Shown piece after piece: positions 25,422 to 34,521 of a DNA stretch of 54,184 nucleotides. The notes under the pieces were generated by a model. It worked only from the letters and a program-made list of their open reading frames with translations. It was not told the DNA's origin and searched no databases. This DNA is from Caldilineaceae bacterium. GTDB lineage: Bacteria > Chloroflexota > Anaerolineae > Caldilineales > Caldilineaceae. Each line of letters opens with the position of its first letter. Within the stretch, counting starts at the first letter, position 1. Position numbers and translations under genes: made by a program. Location: the NCBI GenBank assembly GCA_022824685.1, contig JAJDZJ010000103.1, forward strand, positions 1 through 54,184, given 5' to 3'.

Positions 25422-26293
25422 CTCCCGGGACGGCAGCCGTTTCGCCTGTTGGCCGCCTGCGTCAGGTTGATCTGCGCCGCCGCTGGCGTCAGCTTAACGC
25501 CGAAAGCCGCTGGGGGCTGGTCATCCTGGCACTTATCCTCATGCTCAGCGTCTTCGTCCCTCTGTTGAGCCCCAATGACGCCTACGAGTTCGTCGATCTT
25601 CCGCTGCAGCCGCCCAGCGCGGCGCTCCCTTTTGGCAGCGATCATCTGGGGCGCGATCTGCTCGTGCGGGTGTTTGCGGCTGCGCGGCTTGACATTGCGC
25701 TGGCGATCCTGGGTGTCAGTGTTCCGATCGTGCTCGGCACCTTCATCGGCACGCTGGCGGGCACAACGCGCACCCCTATCGCCGAGACCGTTTGGGACGG
25801 CCTTGTCAACGCGCTGACGGCGTTTCCGGAGATCATCCTGGTGCTGGGCATCGTGGCCATGGTGGGCGCGGACGTGCGCGGGCTGCTGATCGCGATCTGG
25901 ATTTCGCGCTGGGCCCAGTATGCCCGCATCGCGCGCGCCAAATCGCTGGCGCTGCGCGACGCCGAGTTTGTACAGGCCGCGCAGGTGCTGGGCTATTCGC
26001 AGCTGCATATCCTCATTCGCCATATCATGCCCAACGTCTTTTCAGAGGCGCTGGCCTATGCCCTCAGCGACTTCATCTTTATCATTGTCATCATCGGCGG
26101 CCTCTCCTTTCTCGGGCTGGGCGTGAATCCGCCCACGCCGGAGTGGGGCGCGATGCTGGCCGAGGGACGTCTCTACCTGAGGACCGAGCCGTGGCTGATC
26201 CTGTTTCCAGGCTTTTTCCTATCGCTGACGGCCAGCGGCGTAGCCCTGCTGGCGCGGGGTTTGGAGCGGATCAGCAAAGGAGAAGACGATTGA
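25418..26293 (+). CDS. ABC transporter permease (DppC/OppC type, second system)
   Basis: A 291-residue inner-membrane permease partner. The N-terminal helix region LVILALILMLSVFVPLLSPNDAYEF precedes the motif GSDHLGRDLLVRVFAAARLDIALA. The cytoplasmic EAA loop is EFVQAAQVLGYSQLHILIRHIMPN, and GLSFLGLGVNPPTPEWGAMLAEGR is the usual late signature of DppC proteins. It overlaps the upstream permease by 4 nt. Unlike the first transporter, permease and ATPase are separate here. About 95 bp follow before the ATPase domain begins. Confidence 0.92.
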   Translation: MTPGTAAVSPVGRLRQVDLRRRWRQLNAESRWGLVILALILMLSVFVPLLSPNDAYEFVDLPLQPPSAALPFGSDHLGRDLLVRVFAAARLDIALAILGVSVPIVLGTFIGTLAGTTRTPIAETVWDGLVNALTAFPEIILVLGIVAMVGADVRGLLIAIWISRWAQYARIARAKSLALRDAEFVQAAQVLGYSQLHILIRHIMPNVFSEALAYALSDFIFIIVIIGGLSFLGLGVNPPTPEWGAMLAEGRLYLRTEPWLILFPGFFLSLTASGVALLARGLERISKGEDD

Positions 26294-26387
26294 TCTTCTT
26301 CTGCGCCCTGTACGCCGTCCATCTGGCAGGCGTTGTCGCGGGTAGCCGCCTGCTTCGCCTGTTTTTTCCCACGAGTAGGAGAACGAC

Positions 26388-27377
26388 ATAGAGCCTCTGC
26401 TGGAAGTCAAGGATCTCTGCGTTAGTTTTCGCAAGGGCGGCGGCAGAATGCTGCCCGTGATCGACGCTGCCAACCTCAGCCTGAACCGACGGGAGGCAGT
26501 CGGCATCGTCGGCGAGTCCGGTTCCGGGAAGACGATGTTGTGCAGGTCGTTGATCGGCACGCTGCCGCGTCACGGCGCGGGGATTGTTTCGGGAACAGTT
26601 CGCTTTGACGGGCAGGAGTTGGCCGGCGCGCCGGAACGCGTCTGGCGCGGCATTCGCGGTCGCGAGATCGGCTACATTCCGCAGAGCTCGCTGGCCGGCC
26701 TCAATCCGGTGCTGACGGTCGAGACCCAGCTGGTCGAGTCGATCACGGCGGTGGGGTCTCTCAGCCGTCAGCAGGCAAGGCAGGAGGCGGTTGCGCTGCT
26801 CGAAAAGGTACGTATTCCCAGAGCGCAGCAGGTGCTCAAGGCGCGGTCGCACCAGCTTTCCGGCGGTATGCGCCAGCGGGTCATGATCGCGGCGGCGATC
26901 GCCCAGGGGCCCAAGCTCCTGATCGCTGACGAGCCCACCACCGCCCTCGACGTAACCATTCAGCGCGAGATTCTGAGCCTGATCACCCAGCTGCGCCAGG
27001 AGTTGCACATGGCGCTGATCCTGGTCTCCCATGACCTGGCGGTGATCGAGGAGGTATGCGACAACGTGATGGTCATGTACGCGGGCGCGTCGGTCGAAGC
27101 AGGCCCGGTGGCGGCGCTGTCGAAGGCGCCCCGCCATCCCTACACAAGGGCGCTGCGCGTCTCGCGCGTGGACCGGGCCGTGCCGGGGCAGGACCTGGAG
27201 GCGATTCCCGGTGATGCGGCGTCGGTTGGCTCGTGGCCGGCAGGATGCCGCTTCTGGCCGCGCTGTGCGCTGGCCGACGAGGCGTGCAGGCGCGATTCCC
27301 AGCCGGCGCTCATGCCGATTGCGCAACAGCTGTCCGCCTGCATTCACGCCGAACGCATGGCGGAGTTGGAGCAGTAA
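26388..27377 (+). CDS. Oligopeptide-type ABC transporter ATPase (DppD type), apparent non-AUG start
   Basis: The ATPase domain opens with [15 protein letters not shown] at about 26397, but the first ATG in frame is 26448, inside the domain. An in-frame TAG at 26376-26378 bounds the frame, and no ATG, GTG or TTG occurs between them. The best start is ATA 26388, eight bases after TAGGAG, with CTG 26397 or 26400 as alternatives. The protein (about 329 residues) has Walker A GESGSGKT, signature LSGGMRQRV, Walker [13 protein letters not shown], His-switch VSHDLAV and the Cys-rich C-terminal extension. It works with the next gene as the motor of transporter 2. A sequencing or real ATG-to-ATA change is also possible. 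Confidence 0.85.
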   Translation: MEPLLEVKDLCVSFRKGGGRMLPVIDAANLSLNRREAVGIVGESGSGKTMLCRSLIGTLPRHGAGIVSGTVRFDGQELAGAPERVWRGIRGREIGYIPQSSLAGLNPVLTVETQLVESITAVGSLSRQQARQEAVALLEKVRIPRAQQVLKARSHQLSGGMRQRVMIAAAIAQGPKLLIADEPTTALDVTIQREILSLITQLRQELHMALILVSHDLAVIEEVCDNVMVMYAGASVEAGPVAALSKAPRHPYTRALRVSRVDRAVPGQDLEAIPGDAASVGSWPAGCRFWPRCALADEACRRDSQPALMPIAQQLSACIHAERMAELEQ

Positions 27378-27387
27378 GAGACCGGAC

Positions 27388-28209
27388 ATGGCTGCCCTTA
27401 CTTCTGAAGCTGAAGAGAAACTGCAACAGGACGCTATCACCGGTCCGCTATTGGAGGGGAGGGATATCTCAGTCACGTTCGGGCGCGGCGCGGAGGCGGT
27501 CGACGCCGTGCGCGCGGCCAGCGTCACCGTCGATGGCGGCGAGGCCGTCGGCATTGTGGGCGAGAGCGGTAGCGGGAAAACGACGCTGGCGCGGGTGCTG
27601 GTGGGTCTGCAGAGGCCGAGCGCGGGCGAAGTACGGCTGGAGGGGCAACCGATCTTCAGCGCGGGAACCGAGCAGCGCATGCCGAGAAGCGAGCGCTGGA
27701 AGACGCAGATGATCTTTCAGGATCCCTACTCATCGCTCAACCCGCGCATGAGGGTCTGGCAGGCGGTGGCGGAAGCGGTGCAGGTGTGGAAGAGTCTGCC
27801 TGGGGCGGAGGCGAGGGCGCAGGCGCTGCAGCTGCTGAATGCGATGGGCATCAGCGACGATCAGGCGCGGCAGTTCCCCAAATCGCTGTCAGGCGGGCAG
27901 CGGCAGCGGGTGAGTGTGGCGCGGGCGCTCGCGCCCGACCCCAAGGTGCTGATCGCAGACGAGCCGACTTCATCCATCGACCAGTCGGCGCAGGCGCAGC
28001 TGTTGAATCTGCTGCGCAGGCTGCAGTCGGAACGCGAGCTGGCGATTATTTTCATCTCACACGACCTGGGTCTGGTGCGCTATCTGACCACGCGCGTCTA
28101 CGTGATGCAGAAGGGCGACATCGTGGAGGCGGGTAAGACCGAAGATGTCCTGGAGCGGCCGCAACATGCCTATACGCGTCTGCTCATCGACTCGATTCCG
28201 GGACGTTGA
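27388..28209 (+). CDS. Oligopeptide-type ABC transporter ATPase (DppF type, second system)
   Basis: A 273-residue ATPase starting at ATG 27388, 10 nt after the previous gene. It shows Walker [11 protein letters not shown]-loop IFQDPYSSLNPRM, signature LSGGQRQRVSVARAL, Walker B VLIADEPTSSIDQS and His-switch ISHDLGL. The D-loop SSID replaces the common SALD. It lacks the long C-terminal Cys-rich oligopeptide extension present in its partner, so it is shorter than typical DppF (about 320). In-frame starts upstream to 27211 lie within the preceding gene. It ends the second transporter operon; a P450 gene follows after 40 nt. Confidence 0.9.
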   Translation: MAALTSEAEEKLQQDAITGPLLEGRDISVTFGRGAEAVDAVRAASVTVDGGEAVGIVGESGSGKTTLARVLVGLQRPSAGEVRLEGQPIFSAGTEQRMPRSERWKTQMIFQDPYSSLNPRMRVWQAVAEAVQVWKSLPGAEARAQALQLLNAMGISDDQARQFPKSLSGGQRQRVSVARALAPDPKVLIADEPTSSIDQSAQAQLLNLLRRLQSERELAIIFISHDLGLVRYLTTRVYVMQKGDIVEAGKTEDVLERPQHAYTRLLIDSIPGR

Positions 28210-28249
28210 GCCGTGTCGCGGCCAGCCACCGGGACGGAAAGAAGGAGTT

Positions 28250-29482
28250 ATGGCTATCAACAGCAGTTCCTCAATTGACCAGCTCCTGGTCTCGCCCGCT
28301 ATTCTCAGCGATCCGTATCCTATCTACCATCAGCTGCGCGCAGAGGATCCGGTTCACTGGAGCGATGTCTGGGGATGTTGGGTGTTGACCCGCTATGCCG
28401 ACGTAATTGCCGTCCTGCGCGACTATCGCCGTTTCACCAACGTCGGGCGGATAGCATCCTTCCTGGACCAGCTGCCGGCAAACGTGCGCGCGCAGATTCG
28501 CCCGCTCTACGACAACTTCACGGTCGGAATGCCGAACACTGACCCGCCGGAGCATACCCGGGTGCGCGGCCTGGTGAATTCAGCCTTTACGGCACGCGTC
28601 GTAGACGGAATGCGGCCGCGGGTGCAGGAGATCATAGACGGACTGCTTGATCAGGCGGAAAGCGGCGGCGCCATGGAAGTGATCGGCAGTTTCGCCTACC
28701 CGCTGCCGGCGATCGTGATCGCTGAGATGCTTGGCGTACCGGCGGAAGATCGTGACCGGTTCAAGGCGTGGTCGGACGACATCGTCGCTTTTCATGGCAC
28801 AGGGCGCCCGCATATCGAGACGATCATGAAGAGCACGGCCGCGCTGCTTGAAACCAAGACGTGGCTCCTGCGGCTCATCGAGGCGCGGCGGAAACAGCCG
28901 GAGGATGACCTGATCAGCGCGCTGGTGGCTGCGGAGGAACGGGGCGAAATGCTGAGTGAGACCGAGCTGGTCGCCACCTGCATCACGCTGCTGACAGCCG
29001 GTCACGAGACGACTACCGGACTGATCGGGAACGGGTTGCTGGCCCTGCTGCGCCATCCCGACCAGTTGCGCAAGTTGCGGGAGAACCCGGCCCTGATCGG
29101 AACGGCGGTGGAGGAGTTTCTGCGCTTCGACACCTCGTTCCTGCGCGCCTGGCGTTTGACTGCGGAAGATGTCGAGATCGGTGGCAAGCGGATTCCCAAG
29201 GGGCAGACTCTTTCGCTGATGTTGGGGGCGGCAAACAGGGACCCGGCCCAGTTCGAAGAGCCCGACCGGCTGGATATCACGCGCGATCCGAACCTGCACA
29301 CCTCATTCGGCTGGGGCATCCACTTCTGCGCGGGCGCGCCGCTTGCCCGCCGCGAGGCCGAGATCGCGTTCACCACGCTGCTGCGCCGGTTTCCACAGAT
29401 GAAACTGGATGAGGCGGGTGTCGAATGGCAGCAGAATAACACCTTTCACAATCTGAAGAGTTTGCCGGTCATTTTGCAGTAG
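28250..29482 (+). CDS. Cytochrome P450
   Basis: A soluble bacterial P450 of 410 residues. The I-helix oxygen-activation motif is AGHETT (250-255), the ExxR pair is Glu289/Arg292, and the haem-ligand loop FGWGIHFCAGAPLARREA carries Cys360. The N-terminus has the usual DPYPIYHQLR. It would hydroxylate or demethylate a small molecule using a ferredoxin partner that is not in the window. GAAGGAG precedes ATG 28250; an in-frame start at 28145 lies in the upstream gene. It heads a set of small catabolic genes immediately after transporter 2, so its substrate may be imported by that system. Function beyond family is unknown. Confidence 0.93.
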   Translation: MAINSSSSIDQLLVSPAILSDPYPIYHQLRAEDPVHWSDVWGCWVLTRYADVIAVLRDYRRFTNVGRIASFLDQLPANVRAQIRPLYDNFTVGMPNTDPPEHTRVRGLVNSAFTARVVDGMRPRVQEIIDGLLDQAESGGAMEVIGSFAYPLPAIVIAEMLGVPAEDRDRFKAWSDDIVAFHGTGRPHIETIMKSTAALLETKTWLLRLIEARRKQPEDDLISALVAAEERGEMLSETELVATCITLLTAGHETTTGLIGNGLLALLRHPDQLRKLRENPALIGTAVEEFLRFDTSFLRAWRLTAEDVEIGGKRIPKGQTLSLMLGAANRDPAQFEEPDRLDITRDPNLHTSFGWGIHFCAGAPLARREAEIAFTTLLRRFPQMKLDEAGVEWQQNNTFHNLKSLPVILQ

Positions 29483-29523
29483 CTTTTGCGGCGATCTCGG
29501 AGGCGCGCAGAGGAGGGAGGCCC

Positions 29524-29856
29524 ATGAAATGCTATGGTCTGGCCATCAATTTGAAGGATGATCCCGAAGTCATCGCACAGTACAAGGCGTACCACCGGGA
29601 TGTCTGGCCGGAGGTGCTGGAACACGCGCGCAACCTGGGCATCCTCAAGACCAGGATATTCCTCATAGGCCGACGCCTGTTCATGTACATCGAGACGGAA
29701 GACGGGTTCGACTTTGGCCGCGCCTTCTCTGCGCCCGGGGGCGGGGCTGCACGGCTGCGGGAGTGGGACGACCTGATGCGCGGCTTCCAGGAACGGGCGC
29801 CGGAGGCCCGGGCGGACGAATGGTGGGCCCAGATGGAGCTTGTGCATTCGGCCTGA
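29524..29856 (+). CDS. L-rhamnose mutarotase-like protein
   Basis: A 110-residue RhaM/DUF718-type protein. Family features are YKAYHRDVWPEVLEHARNLGI (including the catalytic His and conserved Trp-Pro), the IFLIGRRLFMYIET strand and the C-terminal DEWWAQMELVH. RhaM interconverts the alpha and beta anomers of rhamnose; related proteins act on fucose. An AGGAGGGAGG site precedes ATG 29524. No rhamnose isomerase, kinase or aldolase is adjacent, so the sugar is uncertain, but it does suggest a deoxy-sugar or related ligand for this cluster. Confidence 0.85.
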   Translation: MKCYGLAINLKDDPEVIAQYKAYHRDVWPEVLEHARNLGILKTRIFLIGRRLFMYIETEDGFDFGRAFSAPGGGAARLREWDDLMRGFQERAPEARADEWWAQMELVHSA

Positions 29857-29966
29857 GACGCGGGGGCGCGCGCAGCCGCAACGTATTGAACAGTTCCGAG
29901 CAGCCGGTCATGCCGCAGCTTGGCGCGCCGGTCTGTCAACAAACGAGTGTCCGTGAGGAGGAGACG

Positions 29967-30353
29967 ATGTTTGAAATCATAGACAACCATGTCTCAGTGG
30001 ATGTCGCTGATCTGGAGGCAACGAGAAGCTACCTGGAGGAACATTGCGGCCTGAACACGCTCAGAGAGGTCAACCGGCCAGGGCTTACGATCGCCTGGTA
30101 TCCCGGCCTGGAGTTGTGGCAGGCGACCGATGACGCCGCGCCCGGCATTGTGAAGCATGTCGCCTGGCAGGTTGACGACATTGACGCCGCGGTCGCCGAT
30201 CTGAAGGCCACAGGGGTCACGTTTGACACGGAGGAGATCCAGCAGATCGACGTTAGCGTGGTGAGCACAGGCGAGACTGTGCGCTACATATTTTTTACAA
30301 CCCCGGTCGGATTGCAGGGTGAACTGTATGAAGTAAAGCCGCCGTCCGACTGA
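29967..30353 (+). CDS. VOC-superfamily (glyoxalase-fold) protein
   Basis: A 128-residue single-module vicinal-oxygen-chelate protein. The opening NHVSVDVADLEATRSYLEEHCGL and the second half KHVAWQVDDIDAAVADLKATGV are the paired beta-alpha-beta-beta-beta modules of the family, ending in LQGELYEV with the metal-type Glu. GAGGAGGAG precedes ATG 29967. Family members are isomerases, lyases or extradiol dioxygenases; the reaction cannot be assigned. It sits between the mutarotase-like gene and the first Ldh-family dehydrogenase. Confidence 0.82.
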   Translation: MFEIIDNHVSVDVADLEATRSYLEEHCGLNTLREVNRPGLTIAWYPGLELWQATDDAAPGIVKHVAWQVDDIDAAVADLKATGVTFDTEEIQQIDVSVVSTGETVRYIFFTTPVGLQGELYEVKPPSD

Positions 30354-30418
30354 GCCCCATTGGCCGCTAACCGGCGGTCATTAACTCATCACTGGCCGCT
30401 GGCCACAAAGGAAATGAC

Positions 30419-31465
30419 ATGATAACAAGAACCGCGGATGAGCTTCATGCCCTGGTCCGACAGATCCTGCTGGCCGCCGGCGCGGATGAGCAGAACGCCG
30501 AGGAGGTGGCCCATCACCTGGTGCTGTCCAACCTCAGCGGTGTGGACACGCACGGCATCTGGCCAATGCCGATCTACGTGGCCGGCATACAGGCCGACGA
30601 GATCTTTCCCGCGGCCAAACCGGCGATCCTGCAGGAGACGGCCACCAGCGCCCTGGTAACGGGCAACTGGACTTTCGGCCACGTGGCAGCCAAGTACGCA
30701 ATGGAGCTGGCGATCAGCAAAGCCAGCACGCAGAACGTGGCGGTGGTCGGCATGGTGCAGCTGCACCACATCGGCCGGCTGGGCCACTACGTGGAGATGG
30801 CGGCCGCCGAAAATATGGTCGGCATGGTCTGGGCGGGGGGTTACGGCGAAGTGGCGCCTGCCACCGTTCCCTACGGCGGCAAAAGCCGCGTACTGCACAC
30901 CAATCCGATCTCGATCGGGCTGCCGGCCGGCGAAGAGTCGACGATGATGTTCGACTGGGCGACGACCGCCCTCTCCGGCGTCAAGGTCGACAATGCCTTC
31001 AACCGCGGCGAACAGCTGCCCCCGAACGCCATCGTTGACAAGGACGGCGTCCCAACCACCAACCCGGCCGACTTTTTCGACGGCGGCGGGCACCTGCCGT
31101 TTGGCGGGCACAAAGGCTATACCCTGATGATGGCGGCCGAGTACCTGGGGCGGATCTTCACCGGCTCCGACAGCTACGTGGAGGAGGGGCGGGCCGGCGC
31201 GATCATGCTCCACCAGGGCGTCACGATGATTGCGATCAAGGCGGACCTGTTCCAACCCTTCGTCGAGTTTGCCGAACGGGCGGACGAGATGGAGCGCCGC
31301 GTACGCGCGGTGCCGCCGGCGCCGGGCTTCGATGAGGTGCTGGCGCCGGGCGATCTGGAGGCGCGCACGCGGGAACAGAGACGGCATGAGGGCATTCCGA
31401 TCGCCGATGATATCTGGCAGTCCCTCACCGAGGCAGCCGCATCGGTCGGTGTGGATATCGCATAG
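30419..31465 (+). CDS. Ldh-family (malate/L-lactate dehydrogenase-like) oxidoreductase, copy 1
   Basis: A 348-residue NAD(P)-dependent dehydrogenase of the MDH2/YlbC (COG2055) fold. The N-terminal DELHALVRQILLAAG, the GVDTHGIWPMP motif with the catalytic His, HIGRLGHYVEMAA, and TNPISIGLPA are typical. Family enzymes reduce or oxidise 2-oxo acids, ureidoglycolate or delta-1-piperideine-2-carboxylate. The protein at 36825 is the same length and very similar throughout (for example the shared blocks PAAKPAILQETATSALVTG and LPFGGHKGYTLMMAAE), so one arose from the other. RraA-like, transporter and SDR genes follow in the same direction. Confidence 0.9.
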   Translation: MITRTADELHALVRQILLAAGADEQNAEEVAHHLVLSNLSGVDTHGIWPMPIYVAGIQADEIFPAAKPAILQETATSALVTGNWTFGHVAAKYAMELAISKASTQNVAVVGMVQLHHIGRLGHYVEMAAAENMVGMVWAGGYGEVAPATVPYGGKSRVLHTNPISIGLPAGEESTMMFDWATTALSGVKVDNAFNRGEQLPPNAIVDKDGVPTTNPADFFDGGGHLPFGGHKGYTLMMAAEYLGRIFTGSDSYVEEGRAGAIMLHQGVTMIAIKADLFQPFVEFAERADEMERRVRAVPPAPGFDEVLAPGDLEARTREQRRHEGIPIADDIWQSLTEAAASVGVDIA

Positions 31466-31518
31466 ATTCAGATGGTCACAACCCAGCAACCGACGGCGTA
31501 CAGTTCAAGGAGATCACA

Positions 31519-32214
31519 ATGACGAGCCCGCAACTCTCTGCCGAAACCATCGAGGCGCTCCGCCGGATCGACAGCGCCACGATCGCCAATGCCATCGAAC
31601 ATTTCGAGGTGCGCGATCCGGTCACAGGCTATGCCTCCCTGGAACTGCAGTGTCAGTTCCCCGAGAACGAGCCGATGGTCGGATTCGCGGTGACCGCGAC
31701 GCAGGACACCACCAGTGCCGGCGACGACAGGCCCAATCGCCTGCATGACGTTCTGGACATGGTCGCGGCCGCGCCCAAACCGGCCGTCCTGGCCGTGCAG
31801 TACACGGGCGGGGACCGGATGCGCAGCTGTCTGGCCGGCGACATGTTCTGCTCGGCGCTGCAGAAGCTGGGCGGGGTCGGCATTGTGACCGATCTGGGGA
31901 GCCGGGACTTTCAGGGCATAGCGCAGCGCGCGCCGGGGTTTCAGCTCTTCTGCGCGGGCGCTGTCGTCTCGCACGGATATGGCGCGTATACCAATACGGG
32001 CACAACAATTTCGATCTACGGCCTGACCATCCAACCGGGCGACCTGTTGCACGGGGACGCCAACGGTGTCGTCTCAATTCCTCTCTCGATCGCCGAGGAG
32101 GTTGTCGACCAGGCGCAACGCGTCCTGGAGGTGGAGCGGTCCTACTTCGATTTTCTTGCCAGCGAGGCGTACAGCTACGAGGGGTTGAAGAAGCGCATGG
32201 GACGCGATGAGTAG
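31519..32214 (+). CDS. RraA-family protein (HMG/CHA aldolase-like)
   Basis: A 231-residue member of the RraA/demethylmenaquinone-methyltransferase-like fold. Members with the aldolase residues cleave 4-hydroxy-4-methyl-2-oxoglutarate or decarboxylate oxaloacetate. The core GDMFCSALQKLGGVGIVTDLGSRD corresponds to the usual G-(L/F)-A-x-G-V-x-G-x-V-x-D-G-x-x-R-D block, with the key Arg-Asp pair present. GDLLHGDANGVVSIP matches the metal-site strand. It follows Ldh copy 1 by 53 nt, consistent with a pathway in which a hydroxy- or oxo-acid is dehydrogenated and then cleaved. RNase E inhibition is unlikely in this context. Confidence 0.82.
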   Translation: MTSPQLSAETIEALRRIDSATIANAIEHFEVRDPVTGYASLELQCQFPENEPMVGFAVTATQDTTSAGDDRPNRLHDVLDMVAAAPKPAVLAVQYTGGDRMRSCLAGDMFCSALQKLGGVGIVTDLGSRDFQGIAQRAPGFQLFCAGAVVSHGYGAYTNTGTTISIYGLTIQPGDLLHGDANGVVSIPLSIAEEVVDQAQRVLEVERSYFDFLASEAYSYEGLKKRMGRDE

Positions 32215-32271
32215 CGGCCCAGCCGCCTGCGTCTCCGGTTATATTTGAGCAGGATCCAGAGGAGAGTCCAG

Positions 32272-33288
32272 ATGACGGCGAATCAGACGCCGCCCACACG
32301 CGTGGAATCGGCGCGCGCCCGCGTCCGGGAACTGATGGCGCCCCGCGAGTCCGGCGTATTCCTGGCCCTGGTGATCTTCTTTGTGGTCATGTACACGGTT
32401 TCGCCGATATTTCGGAGGCCGTTCAACCTGATCACGATTCTCAGGCAGATTTCGGTCACATCGATCGTGGCGATGGGGCAGACACTGGTGATCGTATCGG
32501 GCGCCTTCGATCTGTCGCAGGGGTCGATAGCCGGCCTGGCCGCGATGGTCACGGCCAAACTGTGGAAAAACGCAGGTCTTGATCCGCCGATCGCCATTAT
32601 CGGGGGGTTGGGGGTCGGCGTGTTGTGCGGCTTTCTCAACGGTGTTTTGGCGGCTCGCTTTCGCCTGCATCCGATTGTGATGACGCTTGCCACGGGCGCG
32701 GTCTTTCTGGGAGTCAATTTCTATATCACGCGCGGGGAGTCGATCATCGGCCTGCCCGACGGTCTGACCTGGCTGGGCAGAGGGCTAATCGGTCCGGTGC
32801 CGGCTCTGATCGTCCTGATGTTTATCGTCGCCTTTCTCATGCACGTTTTGTTGACGCGGACACTCTTCGGGCTGCGGGTGCGCATGATCGGCGGCAATTT
32901 GAAGGCCAGCCAGGATGTGGGCATGAATGTCGAACGCATCCGCGTCGGTATCTTCACCCTGAGCGGCTTTCTGTCGGCGTTGGGCGGGATCGTCCTGCTG
33001 GGCCGGGTGGGCAATGCGCTGCCCCAGATCGGCCAGGGGTTGCTCTTCCCGGTGGTCACGGCTGCGATTGTGGGCGGCACACTGCTGACCGGCGGCGTCG
33101 GCTCGATGGCCGGCACGTTGATCGGCGCGGCCATCATGGGGATTGCCCGCAACTCTCTCGTCGTCTTACAGCTGAACATCTATCTGCAGGATATCGTGCA
33201 GGGCATGTTGGTGGTGGTGGCCCTGTTGATCGACCAGTTCCGGCGGGGAGAGTTAAACTGGCGCATCATTTTGGGCCGCGATCGTTAA
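32272..33288 (+). CDS. Sugar-type ABC transporter permease (RbsC/BPD_transp_2 family)
   Basis: A 338-residue permease with about eight to ten hydrophobic segments, first at VFLALVIFFVVMYTVSPIF. The family signature GQTLVIVSGAFDLSQGSIAGLAAMV is near residue 80. GGNLKASQDVGMNVERIR (cytoplasmic loop) and the late GGTLLTGGVGSMAGTLIGA also match ribose/xylose-type permeases. GAGGAGAG precedes ATG 32272; a TTG at 32245 is less likely. With the binding protein and ATPase that follow it forms a complete sugar-like importer, in the unusual order permease, binding protein, ATPase. Confidence 0.92.
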   Translation: MTANQTPPTRVESARARVRELMAPRESGVFLALVIFFVVMYTVSPIFRRPFNLITILRQISVTSIVAMGQTLVIVSGAFDLSQGSIAGLAAMVTAKLWKNAGLDPPIAIIGGLGVGVLCGFLNGVLAARFRLHPIVMTLATGAVFLGVNFYITRGESIIGLPDGLTWLGRGLIGPVPALIVLMFIVAFLMHVLLTRTLFGLRVRMIGGNLKASQDVGMNVERIRVGIFTLSGFLSALGGIVLLGRVGNALPQIGQGLLFPVVTAAIVGGTLLTGGVGSMAGTLIGAAIMGIARNSLVVLQLNIYLQDIVQGMLVVVALLIDQFRRGELNWRIILGRDR

Positions 33289-33450
33289 CCTGGCCGGCGC
33301 TGGGTCCGGCTTACGGCGACGAACGGCCTTTGCAGCCGCTGACTGTGGGCCACAGATATAAGGAGGTGGCATTTGAGAAAAACTGTCCTGCGTTACGGGT
33401 CGCATCACACAGTTGCATTCCATGTTTTTCAGACAAGGGAGGAAAGAGCA

Positions 33451-34470
33451 ATGAAGCGTCTGCTTTTGGGCACAGTGTTGATGGTCCTGCTGGTAGTGGG
33501 GCTGGCTGCCTGCACCATGCCGGAAACGGTGGTCGTTGAGAGGGAGCCGGATTGCGGCGAAACCGAGCGGTACATCGTCAGCGCGCCGCTGGTGCATCCT
33601 TACATTACAGCCTGGCAGGGCGGCGCCGAGGCCGCGGCGGAGGAGCTGGGCGTGGAGATCGTCTTCCTGGCGCCGGCTGAATACAGCCCTGAGAAACAGC
33701 TGGATATGACGGAGTCCGCCCTCTCTCTGCCCTGCATCGCGGGCCTTAGCGTGATGACGGGCGTGCCGGATATCATGGAAGGTATTCTGGCCCAGGCCAA
33801 AGAGAGAGGACTTGGCACCACCCAGAATGCCTCCTGCTCGGAGGCGGTCAATGCCGACGTCTGCATGGCGACGGACTTCTACACGGCCGGCGCGACCGTA
33901 GCCGAACGGCTGGTGGAGCTAATGGGCGGCGAAGGAAATGTGGTGGTTGCCTTTGGCGAGCCAGGCAATGTGGTCGATAAGGACCGCCAGGCCGGGCTTG
34001 AGGACTACTTCGCCGAACATGCGCCGGACATCAAGGTGATCGGCGTGTTGATCGACTGCGACAACCCGGAGGGCACGGTCCGCTGCGCGGAAGAGGCCCT
34101 GGTCACCTATCCTGAGATGGATGCTTACTACTCGCTCGGCAACCTGAATTCGGTGGGCGCGACGGTGGCCTTCCCCGATGCCGGCCGCGACGATGTTATC
34201 GTGACGGGCGTGGACGACGCGCCGGAGATCGTCGAGGGCATCCGCACTGGAACCGTCTCCTTCACCTACGTTCAGCAGCCTTATGGTCAAGGCTACCTGG
34301 CGGTCTACATTCCGTGGATGATCAAGCACCAGGGCGTGCAGGCTACCGCCCAGTATCTTGACACCCGCATCACGCTTGTCGACCAGTCCAACATCGACAG
34401 CTACCAGGATACGATGAAGCAGAATTTCCTGGAGATCAAAGAGATCGTCGAAACGGAGATCATGCAGTAA
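33451..34470 (+). CDS. Sugar-type ABC transporter substrate-binding lipoprotein
   Basis: A 339-residue periplasmic-binding-protein-like lipoprotein with lipobox GLAAC (Cys21). The fold is that of ribose/autoinducer-2-type binding proteins (Peripla_BP_4): YIVSAPLVHPYITAWQGGAEAAAEELGVEIVF, then VMTGVPDIMEGILAQAKERG, VVVAFGEPGNVVDKDRQAGLEDYF and a C-terminal hinge with VIVTGVDDAPEIVEGIRTGTVSFT. Each of these is quoted only to place the fold. GGGAGGAAAGAG precedes ATG 33451. The ligand is probably a sugar or sugar acid, judged by family and by neighbouring Ldh, RraA and SDR genes. Confidence 0.9.
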   Translation: MKRLLLGTVLMVLLVVGLAACTMPETVVVEREPDCGETERYIVSAPLVHPYITAWQGGAEAAAEELGVEIVFLAPAEYSPEKQLDMTESALSLPCIAGLSVMTGVPDIMEGILAQAKERGLGTTQNASCSEAVNADVCMATDFYTAGATVAERLVELMGGEGNVVVAFGEPGNVVDKDRQAGLEDYFAEHAPDIKVIGVLIDCDNPEGTVRCAEEALVTYPEMDAYYSLGNLNSVGATVAFPDAGRDDVIVTGVDDAPEIVEGIRTGTVSFTYVQQPYGQGYLAVYIPWMIKHQGVQATAQYLDTRITLVDQSNIDSYQDTMKQNFLEIKEIVETEIMQ

Positions 34471-34487
34471 GAGGCGGGATGACGCTC

Positions 34488-34521
34488 GAGGAGCGGGGAG
34501 GGAGCTCTCTTCCCGCTCCTC
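34488..34521 (+). promoter_or_regulatory. Stem-loop after the third substrate-binding-protein gene
   Basis: GAGGAGCGGG (34488-34497) and CCCGCTCCTC (34512-34521) are perfect 10-bp arms around a 14-nt loop that can itself pair in part. It lies in the 60-72 nt between the binding-protein gene and the ATPase gene. No T-run follows. The position parallels hairpins after the two other binding-protein genes. Confidence 0.6.

Noticed and set aside
26271..27680. 469-codon open frame on the minus strand opposite the ATPase gene
   Set aside because: The plus strand here encodes complete Walker A, signature and Walker B motifs; the minus frame has no recognisable domain.
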